A DNA stretch of 64,000 nucleotides from Tillus elongatus (GCA_964006375.1 OZ023262.1:55824366-55888365); one strand, 5' to 3'; numbered from the stretch's first letter, positions 1 through 10,340 are shown. Numbers and translations: made by a program. Notes: generated by a model not told the origin, from the sequence alone.

Positions 1-742
1 AGGATATTAATCAATTTCAAGGTAATGGATTCAGTTAATTGGTTTATCTTGAAAATGCTTAAAAATTAATTAATATTTATGAAATTATAAATTCATAATG
101 CCTCAAACTGGACATAATTTTCTTCTTCTGAACCGCAATCTAGGTTTTTGGTTTATTTTCCTAATTGTTTTCCTATTTTACTTGATAAGCTTCATTTAAT
201 AACATGCAACTTTCACAATAAGTAAATTTTTTGAGTTTATAATATTTAGGTAGGTGTGTACTTGTACACATGCAAAATAGTAGGTTTATAATTTTTGCAA
301 TCAGTTTACAACCACAAAACTCCTACATCTTTGGAGTTGTAAAATAGTACACTGAGTTAGCACAGTAAGTAAATAATGTTTGTATATTTGTATTTTTTTT
401 AATTGACAGAATGAAACGGTTCGGTTTTGTATAAAATTTTATAAATTTGGTATAAACATGGAAAGTAAATGAAGAATGATGATGGGAGAGTAATAATGGA
501 TGTGTAAAGATTAGTAGTAAATGAAGGCAGTGATTGGAAATGTAAGATGGAAGAAAAAAATGGTATAAAAACTTTATTTAAAATGGGTTGTCAAAATTAG
601 AAGTATCATATTTGGATAATGCAGTGTCAAGTATTTTTGGAATAAACTGTTTAAATTATGTCACTATATACAACACAAGGCAAAATGGACTTACTGTATA
701 GACATATTGTGTAATTTCAGCCAATAAAGTATAAGTATATAA
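1..742. repeat. AT-rich flank with one dispersed repeat copy
   Basis: No coding region is recognisable. About 236-345 holds a dispersed AT-rich repeat (ATAATATTTAGGTAGG followed by GTACACA and TTTATAATTTTTGCAATC). Two further copies lie beyond the other side of the Gypsy element, near 5745-5800 and 5900-5985, so the Gypsy element may have landed inside an array of this repeat. The rest shows nothing I can name. Confidence 0.5.
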
Positions 743-1098
743 ATATGGATGTTAATTGCACTTGTTGATATTACCTGGGATGGTGATATTGAATCCATAG
801 GTAAACACTTGATATACTTTATTATTTCACTAACTGAATAAACTATATGATACATTTAACTATAATACAATTATAACAGTACATGAGTACATAGCAGATA
901 ACTGACCGAGCGTGGAGGACGTGTGTCCACTGTAGCGGTTGGTAGAGAAGAGAAGGATCGCTCTGGTGTTTCTCCGTTGCTGTAGATCTTGGCAGCTGGC
1001 TGTCGCAGAACATAACGTAACGTTTAACTGTCAAGAGTATTTATGCAGAAACACAGAGTGGTGTTGACGGAAACACTGCGGTCGGAACCACCGCCACA
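743..1098 (-). repeat. 3' LTR of the CsRn1-like element
   Basis: Direct repeat partner of 5389-5744. It ends CCATAT and is followed outward by TTAT, which matches the four bases just outside the 5' LTR. Unlike the 5' side, no TMBIM4 sequence follows it. Confidence 0.85.
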
Positions 1099-1123
1099 TA
1101 CTCCCCTTTCAGTGGCAACGCTA

Positions 1124-2240
1124 TTAGTTCAAGTATCTTCGTGGAAATCGAACTCCAGGTCCATGGCGTGTAGTTTGAACGGGAACGGGAACTTCACTGT
1201 CACTTTCAGTTTCACTAGGATGTCTCTGAGGCTGGAAAGTTGTCTGTTCGTTATCACAAAGAATGAATGCGGATTTAAGACGGTCAACAGAAATTGTCTC
1301 TTCTCCGTGTGATTTCTTGATTTTGAAAACTTTGTCAGTTCGGGATAACACTTCAAAGGGGCCGTCATAAACTGGTTCGAGGGTTTTTCGCGGAATATCA
1401 ATGCGAACAAAAACAAAAGGAGCTTCCATAAGCTTAGGATGGACAAATACCTTTTTTGCAGTATGATGTTTAAAAGGTACTGGTCGAAGTTTCCTTATGT
1501 CTTCTTTCAGCTGAGATATAAGTGGTGGAACATCATGAGCTTGTGTGCTGTTGAAAAAGTCGGTGGGAAGTTTGATTGATTCTCCGTAGACTATTTCAGC
1601 GGGTGTTGAGCGATATTCTGGAATTATGTACGATCTGAGTCCTAGTAACACAATTTGCAATTTAGCGACCCAGTTTTCGTCCATATGAGCTTTCAAGGCC
1701 TGTTTCAGAACTCTATGCCATCTCTCGATTACACCATTTGCTGCTGGGTGGTAAGCTGTGGTCTGCACCTAGTGTTTTAGTGAGGTGTGTGAAAAGGTGG
1801 CAATCGAATTGTTTACCTCTGTCTGTGGTGATGTCTTGCGGAACACCGAAACGAGAGATTCAGCATGATAAAATAGTGTTCGCTACTGTTTCTGCTGTAA
1901 TATCTGACAATGGAATTACTTCGGGGCATCGAGAAAATCTGTCTATTATTGTTAACAGATAGCGTTGACCTTGTGATGGTAGTAATGGTCCCACAATGTC
2001 AACATTTATATGCGAGAATCTTCTCATGGCTGGGGTGTATTGTCCAATGGCACTGGAAGTGTGTCTCCATATCTTGGCTTTCTGGCAAGGAATGCAAGTT
2101 TTAGACCAAAGAGATACGCCGCGTTTCAATTTGGGTCAACAAAATCTATCCTGGACCAGATCGACTGAAGCTGATATGCCTGGGTGAGCTAAATTGTGGA
2201 TATAATCGAAAATTTTTCGGCGAAATTTGAGCGGAATGAA
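1124..2240 (-). pseudogene. pol: Integrase, CsRn1-like pol
   Basis: The HHCC domain is split: IHNLAHPGISASVDLVQDRFC in one frame (ending near 2140) and CIPCQKAKIW in the next. The catalytic core follows with INVDIVGPL (first Asp), TTDRGKQFD (second Asp) and [13 protein letters not shown] (Glu). A TGA replaces a tryptophan codon near 1858, and an indel near 1770 shifts the frame again. The C-terminus has the DGPFEVLSR GPF motif. At least three lesions make it inactive. Confidence 0.85.
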
Positions 2241-3414
2241 TGTCAAGAGGCATGTTTTGAAATTTGTATGAGGAAGATTTAGACTGCAGAAGGTGTTTGA
2301 GTTCCTCACAAGATGACTGAGCTTGCGCAATTTCTTGGAGTGACACAGTGGAAGAAAGTGAAATTGTTTCAATGCGAGAACAATAGTCTGCGGGAATGTT
2401 TGTAGGACCTGGTATGTAGCGAATGTCTGTGGTAAATTGACCTAGGAAGTCTAAATGTCGTAGTTGCCTTGGAGATGCTTTATCGACGCGTTGTTTAAAA
2501 GCGTATGTCAAAGGGTTGTGGTCCGTATAAATGGTGAAATGGCGACCGTCTAGGGTATATTTAAAGTATTTAACTTCCTGATAAGCAGCTAGAAGTTCGC
2601 GATCGTAGGTGCTGTAAGATTTTTGGGATAAAGTAAGCTTTTTAGAGTAGAAACCTAGGGGTTCTAGTGTTTGATCACGTAGTTGTTGGAGGGAAGCACC
2701 TACGGCATAATCAGAAGCATCGACATGGAGAATCAGTGGTAGCGAAGAAGACAGATGAGCTATTAGTGTAGCGTTTTTTAGTGCCTCTTTCAAACGTTCG
2801 AATGCTTCTCGAGTCTGAGGAGTCCACTCGATTTTACGTTTGTCGCGTTTTTTGGGATTCTGGCAGAGGTCGAATAGTGGTTGCTGAATTTCCGCAGCAC
2901 GTGGAAGAGAACGACGGTAGAAATTTATGAGACCTAGAAATCTTCTGAGTTTTTCAATGATATCGGGAAGAGGTAGGTCGGTAATAGCTTTGATGCGTTC
3001 AGGAAGTGGAAATAATCCAGATTTATTTACACGAAAACCTAAAAATGAAATTTCGGCCACTCCGAATTCACATTTAGATGAATTGATACGGATGCCGTTG
3101 TCTTGAAGTGTCTGAAAAAGTTTTGCTAGATGCTCTTGATGTTCTTTTTCAGAGGCTGATGCAACGAGAATATCGTCAAGATAGGAGTAGGCAAAATCAA
3201 GATGTCTTAAAATTGAATGTAAATATCTTTGAAATGTTTGTGCTGAATTACGAAGGCCAAATCGGGTTTTAACAAATTCGAATAACCCAAATGGAGTTAT
3301 GACTGCTGTTTTGGGAATATCTTGAGGTGCTACTGGGATGTGATGGAAAGCGCGAATCATATCCAATTTTGAAAAAATACGTTTGCCTTCTAACTGGGCA
3401 TTAAAATCCTGCAA
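2146..3414 (-). pseudogene. pol: Reverse transcriptase and RNase H, CsRn1-like pol
   Basis: It contains the RT core KLDMIRAFHHIPVAP, TPFGLFEF and the catalytic YSYLDDILVAS. RNase H follows (LILHVDASDYAVGASLQQL, ELLAAYQEVKYF, FTIYTDHNPLTYAF, PADYCSR). The catalytic aspartates are present, so this is the best preserved piece. Toward the end (below about 2300) the frame drifts out of the integrase zinc-binding region, which continues in another frame (KIFDYIHNLAHPG). Confidence 0.9.
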
Positions 3415-4087
3415 ATTTGGAATGGGATATTTGTCTGGGATTGTTTAAGCGTTTAGTGCTCGGTAATCCCCACATGGTCCATGAGCCATCCTTTTTTTGC
3501 ACCATGTGGAGGGGGCTTGACCATGGACTTTTGGAGGGTCTACAAATTCCCAAGTCCATCATGTGCTGGAATTCTAGCTTTGCTTGAGCTAGCTTTTCCG
3601 GAGGCCATCTTCTAGCTTTTGCAGTGACAGGTGGTCCTTCCGTACTTATAGTATGGAAGAACTCAACCTCTGGAAGGTTGCTAGAAGAAGTTTCCTTAAA
3701 AAGGTCAGGAAATTGTTGTAGCAATTTGAAGTACTGGTGTGTCGGGTCTACGAGATGAATTTTAGAATTAATTCCTGGTGGTGGGTTAGCACCGGCCTTA
3801 GAGAGGTTTGTCTTTGTATCGATTAAACGTCTATGTTTCATATCCGCAAGTAAAGCAAACTCTGCTAAAAAATCAGCGCCTATAATTGGTTGCTTGATAT
3901 CGGCAAGTGTGAAGGGCCAGCAGAACCTACGGCGTAAACCTAGATCCAAATATAATAGTTGTTCGCCATAGGTATGAATAGGGGTCCCGTTTGCAACATA
4001 CAAGGTACGTTTCGATTGAAATTTCCGTTGGTCTTGAGTGGGTGGAATAACTGAAATATCCGCTCCAGAGTCGATTAGAAATTTCAT
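3401..4087 (-). pseudogene. pol: Aspartic protease and RT N-terminus, CsRn1-like pol
   Basis: The frame opens with the active-site motif FLIDSGADISVIPP and carries the flap/dimer region IIGADFLAEF. It then runs into the start of the reverse transcriptase (KARRWPPEKLAQAK, SPWSSPLHMVQKKDGSW). Reading is lost by an indel near 3478, after which the correct frame continues as CGDYRALN and meets an in-frame TAA at 3445-3447. These breaks separate it from the RT/RNase H frame. Confidence 0.85.
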
Positions 4088-4164
4088 ATTGGAGCGTCTA
4101 TCAAAAATAAAAAGGCGGCGTGTTAGGTGGCTCTCGTCTCCTGCCGCGTGGAGGGAGTGCCTTA

Positions 4165-4904
4165 TTAGTTTTCCGACACATGTTTTGCTTTAAAATTGCG
4201 AGGTTGGATGCAACGTTTGGCCTTGTTGCCAAATCGTTCATGATACCAACACGTGGAGGTTGAGGAATTTGTGGTTATGGAATTTCGAGAAAGCTTGGGT
4301 CTTTCTCGGAAGGTAGATCGGGAACGCGTTCGCAATTCGTTGACTGATGCTGTTGGCTTATCTAATTGCGCTTCTAACTTGGCTAGCTTGTCGAGCTATC
4401 TCCGGAAAATTCCACGATTTTGTCTGCTATAACCGACAAATTTTCTAGAGAATCGTTGCTCAAAGCCAAAATTGAACGAACGTTGACTGGTAAACGTTGT
4501 AGAAATAAAATTTTAAGGAAATTCTCTTTAATCTGACTACCGGCTAAAAACTTCATTTCGCGTAAAAGTTGCGATGGTTTTCTGTCGCCTAATTCTAATT
4601 CTGTTAAAAGTTTATTGATTTTGCGACTTTCGGACTCTTCAAATTCTAATAAAAGACGTTTCATTAGATCTAAATAGGGGGTTGATGATAATGGTTGGGT
4701 TAAAAAATCTGAAATTGACTCTGCGACATCAGGATCGAGTATAGCGAGTACATGACTGAATTTTGTCTTTTCAGAACTGATCTGCGATACATCGAACTGG
4801 GCGTCAACCTGCATTTGCCAGATTTTCACGTTACGTCTCCATATAGGAGGTAGTTTTATTGCAACCCTTGCCATGATATTGCTGATTCAAGAATCTTCGG
4901 CCAT
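4165..4904 (-). pseudogene. gag: gag pseudogene of the CsRn1-like element
   Basis: The capsid-like part (VAIKLPPIWRRNVKIWQMQV) is open from 4874 to 4383. The likely original start is ten codons upstream at 4904 (MAEDS), followed immediately by a TGA. A frameshift near 4395 separates it from the C-terminal part (KLEAQLDKPTASVNELRTRS), which ends in the zinc motif CWYHERFGNKAKRCIQPR. The last cysteine of the CsRn1-type finger is replaced by arginine. Gag packages element RNA; this copy cannot. Confidence 0.8.
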
Positions 4905-4931
4905 TGTGAAAAAAATCAGATAATTTTTAAA

Positions 4932-5444
4932 TTAGAAAGGACTGACCTGTTTTGATATTCGTTTCCTGTAGGCACGAACACGTGCGTGGAAGTTAGGCGA
5001 CGTCGGCTGGAACATCAGGCTCGGCATCTTCGGTTTACGGCACGGGGTCACCAATATGGCAAGAGTAATCAGAAAGGCTTGGAGTACAATCGCTTGGGAA
5101 TAGAAGGTTAAAATAACACCAATGGTGTATGCCTGGACTACAGTAAATCCTGTGAGCAGAATGAAATTGGCAGGAGATTCCCTGCGTTTAATATGTAGAG
5201 CAATTAACAGCACAATACTTCCAATCATGGCTATTATCATCATCCAGTCATTGGAATGTACGAACTCCTTAATCGGTGGGGTGAACATGCAAATACTGGC
5301 AACAATCACAGTCAGTAGGAGCTGTGCCGTCAAAAGCCCATAAACCTTCCTGATAAAGGCCAATCGGATTTCCTTGGATGCATTGAGAATATGGATGTTA
5401 ATTGCACTTGTTGATATTACCTGGGATGGTGATATTGAATCCAT
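4932..5444 (-). CDS. TMBIM4: Chimeric ORF: LTR start, TMBIM4/Lifeguard-4 fragment, element leader
   Basis: This 170-codon frame has three parts. Residues 1-19 (MDSISPSQV...) are encoded by the LTR repeat. Residues about 20-131 match the N-terminal part of TMBIM4, a seven-helix BAX-inhibitor-motif protein of Golgi/ER membranes that limits apoptosis and calcium release. The conserved block ASKEIRLAFIRKVYGLL is followed by about three hydrophobic helices. Residues about 132-170 come from the primer binding site and leader (PCRKPKMPS...). The TMBIM4 part is uninterrupted by introns and stops about halfway through the family's usual 230-240 residues, so helices 4-7 are missing. It ends about 30 bases before the degenerate gag start. 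A functional protein is unlikely, but the LTR would drive it as the first ORF of the element RNA. Whether residues 1-19 are host or LTR sequence cannot be settled here. Confidence 0.75.
   Translation of the reverse strand: MDSISPSQVISTSAINIHILNASKEIRLAFIRKVYGLLTAQLLLTVIVASICMFTPPIKEFVHSNDWMMIIAMIGSIVLLIALHIKRRESPANFILLTGFTVVQAYTIGVILTFYSQAIVLQAFLITLAILVTPCRKPKMPSLMFQPTSPNFHARVRAYRKRISKQVSPF
5041..5053 (-). other. Primer binding site, tRNA-Trp type
   Basis: The minus strand reads TGGTGACCCCGTG. The first ten bases complement the GGGGTCACCA 3' end of eukaryotic tRNA-Trp, the primer of CsRn1-clade elements. It should touch the 5' LTR, but it lies 335 bases from it because the TMBIM4 segment intervenes. 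The sequence before it (GCCATAT) repeats the last bases of the LTR (TCCATAT). Confidence 0.7.
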
Positions 5445-5744
5445 AGGTTAACACTTGATATACTTTATTATTTCACTAACTGAATAAACTATATGATATA
5501 TTTAACTATAATACAATTATAACAGTACATGAGTACATAGCATATAACTGATCGAGCGTGGAGGACGTGTGTTCACTGTAGCGGTTGGTAGAGAAGAGAA
5601 GCATCGCTCTGGTGTTTCTTCGTTGCTGTAGATCTTGGCAGCTGGCTGTCGCAGAACATAACGTAACGTTTAACTGTCAAGAGTATTTATGCACGAACAC
5701 AGAGTAGTGTTGACGGAAACACTGCGGTCGGAACCATCGCCACA
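5389..5744 (-). repeat. 5' LTR of the CsRn1-like element
   Basis: On the minus strand it begins TGTGGCG and ends CCATAT. It matches 743-1098 along its whole length with about 11 substitutions. An AATAAA polyadenylation signal lies in GAAATAATAAAGTATATC, about 70 bases before the end. A start codon at 5444 lies inside the U5-like end and opens the chimeric reading frame that runs into the TMBIM4 segment. The 3' end is CCATAT rather than the usual CA, so its exact limit is uncertain by a few bases. Confidence 0.85.
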
Positions 5745-6060
5745 ATAATATTTAAGGAGGTATTTATTTGTACACATACAAAATAATAGGTTTATAATTT
5801 TTACAATCAATTTAAAAGCAAATAGCCATACATCTTGTTACGGATTGTAAAATAATAATGCATTGGGCTACTATATATAATAAGTAAATAATTTTAGTAT
5901 ATAATATTTAGGTAGGTATATATTTGTACACATATAAAATCGTAGCTTTATAATTTTTGCAATCACTTTGTAAGCAAAAAAAACTTATACATCTTATACT
6001 TGATATTAATTATTTAATATCAATTATTAATTAATTGATACTATATTGTGCTATTATATA
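5745..6060. repeat. AT-rich tandem-like dispersed repeats
   Basis: Two diverged copies (about 5745-5860 and 5900-6000) of the repeat also present at 236-345: ATAATATTTA..GGTA followed by TTTGTACACATA and TTTATAATTTTT. No coding potential is seen. Confidence 0.55.
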
Positions 6061-6109
6061 ATTTCTATTTGATTAGAAGTTGAAAGGTCTTTAAAGGCTA
6101 TCTTTAAAA

Positions 6110-6873
6110 TTAATGCCAGCTTCTTTTAGCACTTATTCTAGATCGGAAATATGTTACTGCAGTACTTTGGTGATTTTCATAGTAATCTATTTTTTTCTTG
6201 AAACAGAGGTTTTCAATTTGCAATTCTTCATATTTTCTTTTTAATATATCATACTCTGTTTCTTTACTAAGGGGTGGTCTTTCTGACAAGTCTGTGCTTA
6301 AAGTATCCTCTTGACGCTTAATTCCATTAGCTGGTTCTGTGATGTTCAATGATGGATCTTCATTCCTGCAAATTAAACTTTCCACAATAGCTTTCCTATT
6401 TTTTATGCATCATTCTCTTGGACCTTTTACTCTCATTATGTTTTTCTTGCCCGCTCAACAGATATAATGAAGTGACAGTTGAAAATAGAAATTTATTACA
6501 AGTAGGTATAATAGGTACCCTCATAGGTCTTAGGCAAACTTTAAATAAGACGTAGGTACTACATACTCTTACACAAAATACATAAATAATCAAAAGCAAT
6601 AAACTTTGTACCTGATTTTTTTAGTTGCCTCGGTTGTGTATTCATTTTCCTAGCCCGCAACTCATCTTCAAAATCCTCAAGTTTAAAATGTCTATTACAA
6701 ATTCTATTACTTGCAACATGCCAGCCACCTTTGCGATAACATTTTCTTATCCATTCTTTTTAAATCTTAGGCCCTTTAGGAAAAGAAAAGAAGGAAAGTG
6801 TCTCTCCACTTTCCTTTGCAGTTTCAGCATTATTTTTGCACGTTGATAGGTTACAAACTGTTCCACCGGGCAT
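6110..6873 (-). pseudogene. THAP-domain gene fragment, two exons, broken
   Basis: Exon 1 (about 6873 to 6612) starts MPGGTVCNLSTCKNNA and continues FSFPKGPK, WIRKCYRKGGW and ICNRHFKLEDF. This is the C2CH zinc finger of the THAP family, with CNLSTC as the first cysteine pair and CNRHF as the final C-H pair. THAP proteins bind DNA; the same domain heads P-element transposases. A TAA interrupts codon 37. The exon ends at a GTACAAAG donor. Exon 2 (about 6366 to 6110) follows a TTTAATTTGCAG acceptor and encodes a charged heptad-rich segment (YDILKRKYEELQIENLCFKK) expected to form a coiled coil. The exons do not join in frame without a 1-base change in an A run, so this is a relic. It may be P-element/THAP9-like or a decayed host gene. 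Confidence 0.7.
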
Positions 6874-7374
6874 CTAAAAAGATATTTAGGTTAGGTTATC
6901 TATTGGTTTCTTTTTTTAAGTGTGTATAACTTATTTTTTGAAATTAAACACATATCTACTTTTATCATGAATTACCGATTTAATTCTTGATTAAATAACG
7001 TCCAATTCGCCCTAAGGTTGATTCACTGTACATTTATGTTTACAACATTACAACAAAACACCTTAAAAATAAAATACAGTCTTTAAGATAATAGTTTCGA
7101 TTTAACTGGTATTTCGTACAAAATAAACATTAAAATATGTCTGTAACTGATCGCATTCGAAAATTTTTTAGCAAACATTAAAAGTTACCTAAATTTCTAA
7201 TCAATATTATTTAAAGCACCAAAGCCAAACTTGAACTTTTGGCAGTTAAGACTTCACATGACGTATTACCCTCCTCTCGCGTCACTTCCCTCTCGGAGTC
7301 ACCAGACAACCTGTCTAATCTATAAACCTTGAACTAACCTAACTAAAGGCTGAGAAATTCTAAACGTTTGACGA

Positions 7375-7735
7375 CTACAATTGAGGGTGGTTTAAATGAA
7401 CAAACAAACTTTTATTGCTTGCGAATCGGAAAGTCCCAAATTCCGTTTTTTCCCACGTTTTGTCAGGATCGTGTAGGCGCTTTTTTTGTTTTGTACAATG
7501 TGTCTATATTTCTCAACACTTCAGCGGTGTTAATGCTGCGTATTTGTGGTGCATGCCTTGACGTGAGAAGCTTTGCTTTAATTAGAAGCTCGAAGATGTT
7601 TCAGAATTCCTGAATAATAAAACATTCCTAAAATGTTCGGCATGTTCAGATATAATTAGGTTGCTTATTGTAACAATCTGGAAGTTATTACAGTTGTAAA
7701 ACATGCGTTGGAAAGAGTCATAAAATCTGGTCGGA
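7375..7735 (+). other. Possible relic of a cysteine-rich (ZAD-like) domain
   Basis: A conceptual frame gives MLRICGACLDVRSF, then after one break FLKCSACSDIIR, then after another AYCNNLEVITVVKHALER. Two CxxC pairs about 35 residues apart followed by a long helix are reminiscent of the insect ZAD domain. The two frame changes and my reliance on pattern alone make this weak. Confidence 0.25.
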
Positions 7736-7740
7736 CGGAC

Positions 7741-8100
7741 ATCAAGAACTAAAGTCTAGAAAATTATTTTGGAAAAGGTAAAGAGGAAATGCACCGACCC
7801 GGAAATAAGGGTTAATTTAATAACTTGGAATTGGATAAATCGTTTGGAACAACAGTTCGGCTTTGTGGCTCCGAGCAGAGACATTTAGCAAACTTCTATA
7901 ATAGCTTATAAAACGGTAACTTTACGAGCTGAGGGTATGGAAAGACCTGGAGCTAATCATACCTATTTTACACCCGAACTGTGTGTCGCCGTATTATCTG
8001 CTTAGACTGGTCCCTGGATATTTAACCTACCTTTGATTACCACATGATTTTTTGAGTTTTCGTAGAAAAACTTCACATGAAAAATTTAAACTGACGGTAC
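7741..8100. other. No recognisable feature
   Basis: Unique-looking AT-rich sequence between the cysteine-rich relic and a dispersed repeat. I see no supported gene. Confidence 0.4.
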
Positions 8101-8495
8101 CGTCTTAAAGGTATATACAGCATGGTGATAAAGTTTGGAATAATAGGAATATCTGCATACAGGTGAACTTAAAAGAAACACACCCGCACACGTCAATTTT
8201 TATTTTTAATTTTGCATTTTTTTTAGCTAATACTAGTGTATACAGAGTGTTGCATAAATAAGATATCCCGCTAACGTCACCTTTTTTAAATGAAACATCT
8301 TGTATATTATTGCATTTTTGGAGTGCTTGAAAAATTACAGATGTTTCATGTATGCTGTCCTTACCTATCTTTTTACGGATTATTGGCAATTGAAAATTAG
8401 ACATTTTCAATGGAAAAAGTCTGGACGCGGCAAGTACGTTAGCAAGTACGTTATGGAAGTGAATTTTCATAAAAAAAATTAATAGCAAATATGTA
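8101..8495. repeat. Dispersed repeat, empty-site paralogue of the SINE locus
   Basis: The reverse complement of about 8101-8290 matches 11250-11345 joined directly to 11706-11790, so this copy lacks the SINE found there. A terminal signature of the TGCGTC repeat family (GGACGCGGCAAGTACGTT with a duplicated CAAGTACGTT) lies at 8421-8470. Confidence 0.6.
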
Positions 8496-8499
8496 TCTA

Positions 8500-9422
8500 G
8501 AATGCAGAAAGAACTTTTAGTCGAGAACGACGAAAGCCCAACAGTTCTGAAGAGGGAAGTATAAGTCGCCATTAAACAGCTTAAAATAAATAAAAGCCCA
8601 GGACCCGACGAAATTTACCCAGAGATATTGAAACTGATAAACGAGAACAACCTCGACTTACTTGTCTCCCTGTTTAATAAAACTTACGAGACAGGAAGAA
8701 TACCAGACGAATGATGGAGTTGATTTTGTACCCTTGCCAAAACAACCACACTTCCACAGATGCGAGGACTTTAGGCTTATAAGTCTTATGAGCCATGCCT
8801 TTAAGATACTATTAAAAATATTACATAACAGGTTATTTAGAAGATGCGAAGCAGAGATAGGACATGATCAGTTCGGTTTTAGGAGTGGTATGGGGACAAG
8901 AGAAGCGCTGTTTAGCCTACAAGTGTTGTGCCAGAAGTTGTACGATCAACACAGGGACATCTTTCTCTGTTTTGTCGAGTTTGAGAAGGCCTTCGACCGA
9001 GTGAAGCATCCGAAATTGATAGACGCCCTACGAAATATAGGACTAGATGGCAAGAGCTTAACATTAATCAAAAACTTATACCGGTACCAAGTGGCCAAAA
9101 TTCGAATAGAGGGCGAAACTTCTAACAGCATAAATATTGGGAAAGGAGTAAGACAGGGATGCGTACTGTCACCCATGTTGTTTAATCTGTATTCCGAGCT
9201 TCTGTTCAAACAGGCTCTTGAGAAAGTTAATGAAGGTATAAAAGTAAATGGCGTTCGGATAAACACTATTAGATAACGCCGACGACACCGTACTAATGAC
9301 AGATACGGATACCGGCTCACTAAATATTCTAGATCAGCTAAATGAGACATGTTTGGAATTTGGAATGCGGATCAACGGGAAAAAAACGAAAATAATGGTA
9401 ATGCAGAGGAGACAGAATATAC

Positions 9423-9486
<64 letters not shown>

Positions 9487-10110
9487 AATAATAACTTATT
9501 ACAACAGGTCAACCATTATAAATACTAGGGATGCTGGATACAGCCAATTAAACCCAGAAAAAGAAATAAATTCCAGAATTGCACAAGCCAAAAGCCACTT
9601 TACAAAAATACGAAGCCTTCTTTGCGATTCGCATCTCGACATAAACCTAAGGTTAAGGTTAGCAAAATGCTACATATGGTCAGTCCTTCTGTATGAAGTA
9701 GAGACATGGACCGTAAAAATAAGGAGCATGAATAAACTGGAAGCCTTCGAGATGTGGGTCTATCGGCGCATACTAAAAATACCATGGACAGCAATAGTGC
9801 GAAATGAAGAGGTCTTACGCAGAGTGAACAGAGACAGAGAGCTTCTCCAGGCTGTCAAGCGGAGGAAGACAGCATATCTGGGCCACTTATTGCGCAATTT
9901 CAAATATTATATCCCCCAGCTCATAATTAAAGGTAAACTAGAGGGGAAAATGCGTGTAGGCAGAAAGAAACTGTCATGGCTGAGAAATATAAGATATTGG
10001 ACAGGTCTGGGCTTTGAGGACTTGATGAGAACGGCGGAGGATAGAGAGGAGTTTGCTGTTGTAGTCGCTAACCTCCATTAGTGGAGATGGCACCCAAAGA
10101 AGAAGAATGC
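8500..10110 (+). pseudogene. 5'-truncated non-LTR retrotransposon with RT domain
   Basis: The reading begins inside the RT domain (INKSPGPDEIYPEIL), after a lost endonuclease. It passes through LMSHAFKILLKILHNRL, DQFGFRSGMGTREALF, EKAFDRVKHPKL and GVRQGCVLSPMLFNLYSELL. The catalytic YADD box (near 9275) is broken by one inserted base. Downstream the frame continues as MTDTDTGSLNILDQL, is interrupted by a (TA)n run at 9424-9483, and resumes with the C-terminal block MNKLEAFEMWVYRRILKIPW ... RKKLSWLRNIRYWTG (9728-10081). It ends with an AAAGAAGAAGAA-like tail. Other stops occur near 8715. The clade is not assigned; the C-terminal block resembles RTE/Jockey-type LINEs. Confidence 0.85.
9424..9483. 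repeat. (TA)n microsatellite inside the LINE
   Basis: About 30 TA units interrupt the LINE ORF between QRRQNI and the resumed frame NHYKYLGCW. Unlike most TA runs in this window it lacks the flanking repeat arms, so it may be local expansion. Confidence 0.9.
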
Positions 10111-10340
10111 AGACATCAATCTGGTTACCGGTATAGCCTATATAGTAGAGATAATGTACGATAAATTTTCAAAATGACTTATTGTTTAAAAATGTTTAAA
10201 TAAATCTGAAAATAAACTTAAAATGTATCCGAGAAAACTCGTTTCCCAGCTAACAAACCTTATCTTAAAAGCAAATTCAGTTATTGAGATTTGAAGGATT
10301 TAATGAAAATTTGCTACCAAAACGCACTTACTGCGTCTCC
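10107..10340 (+). repeat. TGCGTC-family MITE, left-truncated
   Basis: It shares about 230 bp with the complete copy at 40583-40872 (CATCAATCTGGTTACCGG, then CTTATTGTTT, ending ACGCACTTACTGCGTC). It abuts the LINE 3' end with its left terminus missing. Confidence 0.7.

Larger units (their letters stand above)
743..5744 (-). mobile_element. Ty3/Gypsy LTR retrotransposon, CsRn1-like, decayed
   Basis: Two direct repeats of about 356 bp (743-1098 and 5389-5744) bracket gag, protease, reverse transcriptase, RNase H and integrase, all on the minus strand in Gypsy order. The primer binding site begins TGGTGACCCC, complementary to the 3' end of eukaryotic tRNA-Trp, and Gag carries a CWYH...C zinc motif. 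Both are hallmarks of the CsRn1 clade. A possible 4-bp target duplication TTAT flanks the element. The LTRs differ at about 11 positions by eye, roughly 3%. Several frameshifts and stops make it non-coding today. Its 5' LTR is separated from the primer binding site by a host-derived TMBIM4 segment, described separately. Confidence 0.88.

Noticed and set aside
1043..1312. Plus-strand frames antisense to the Gypsy pol (1043, 1738, 1910, 5122)
   Set aside because: They lie opposite well-supported minus-strand pol or TMBIM4 coding sequence and have no recognisable domain.
4932..5444. Intact host TMBIM4 gene
   Set aside because: Only about half the protein is present, without introns, inside an LTR element between U5 and the PBS; the C-terminal helices are absent.
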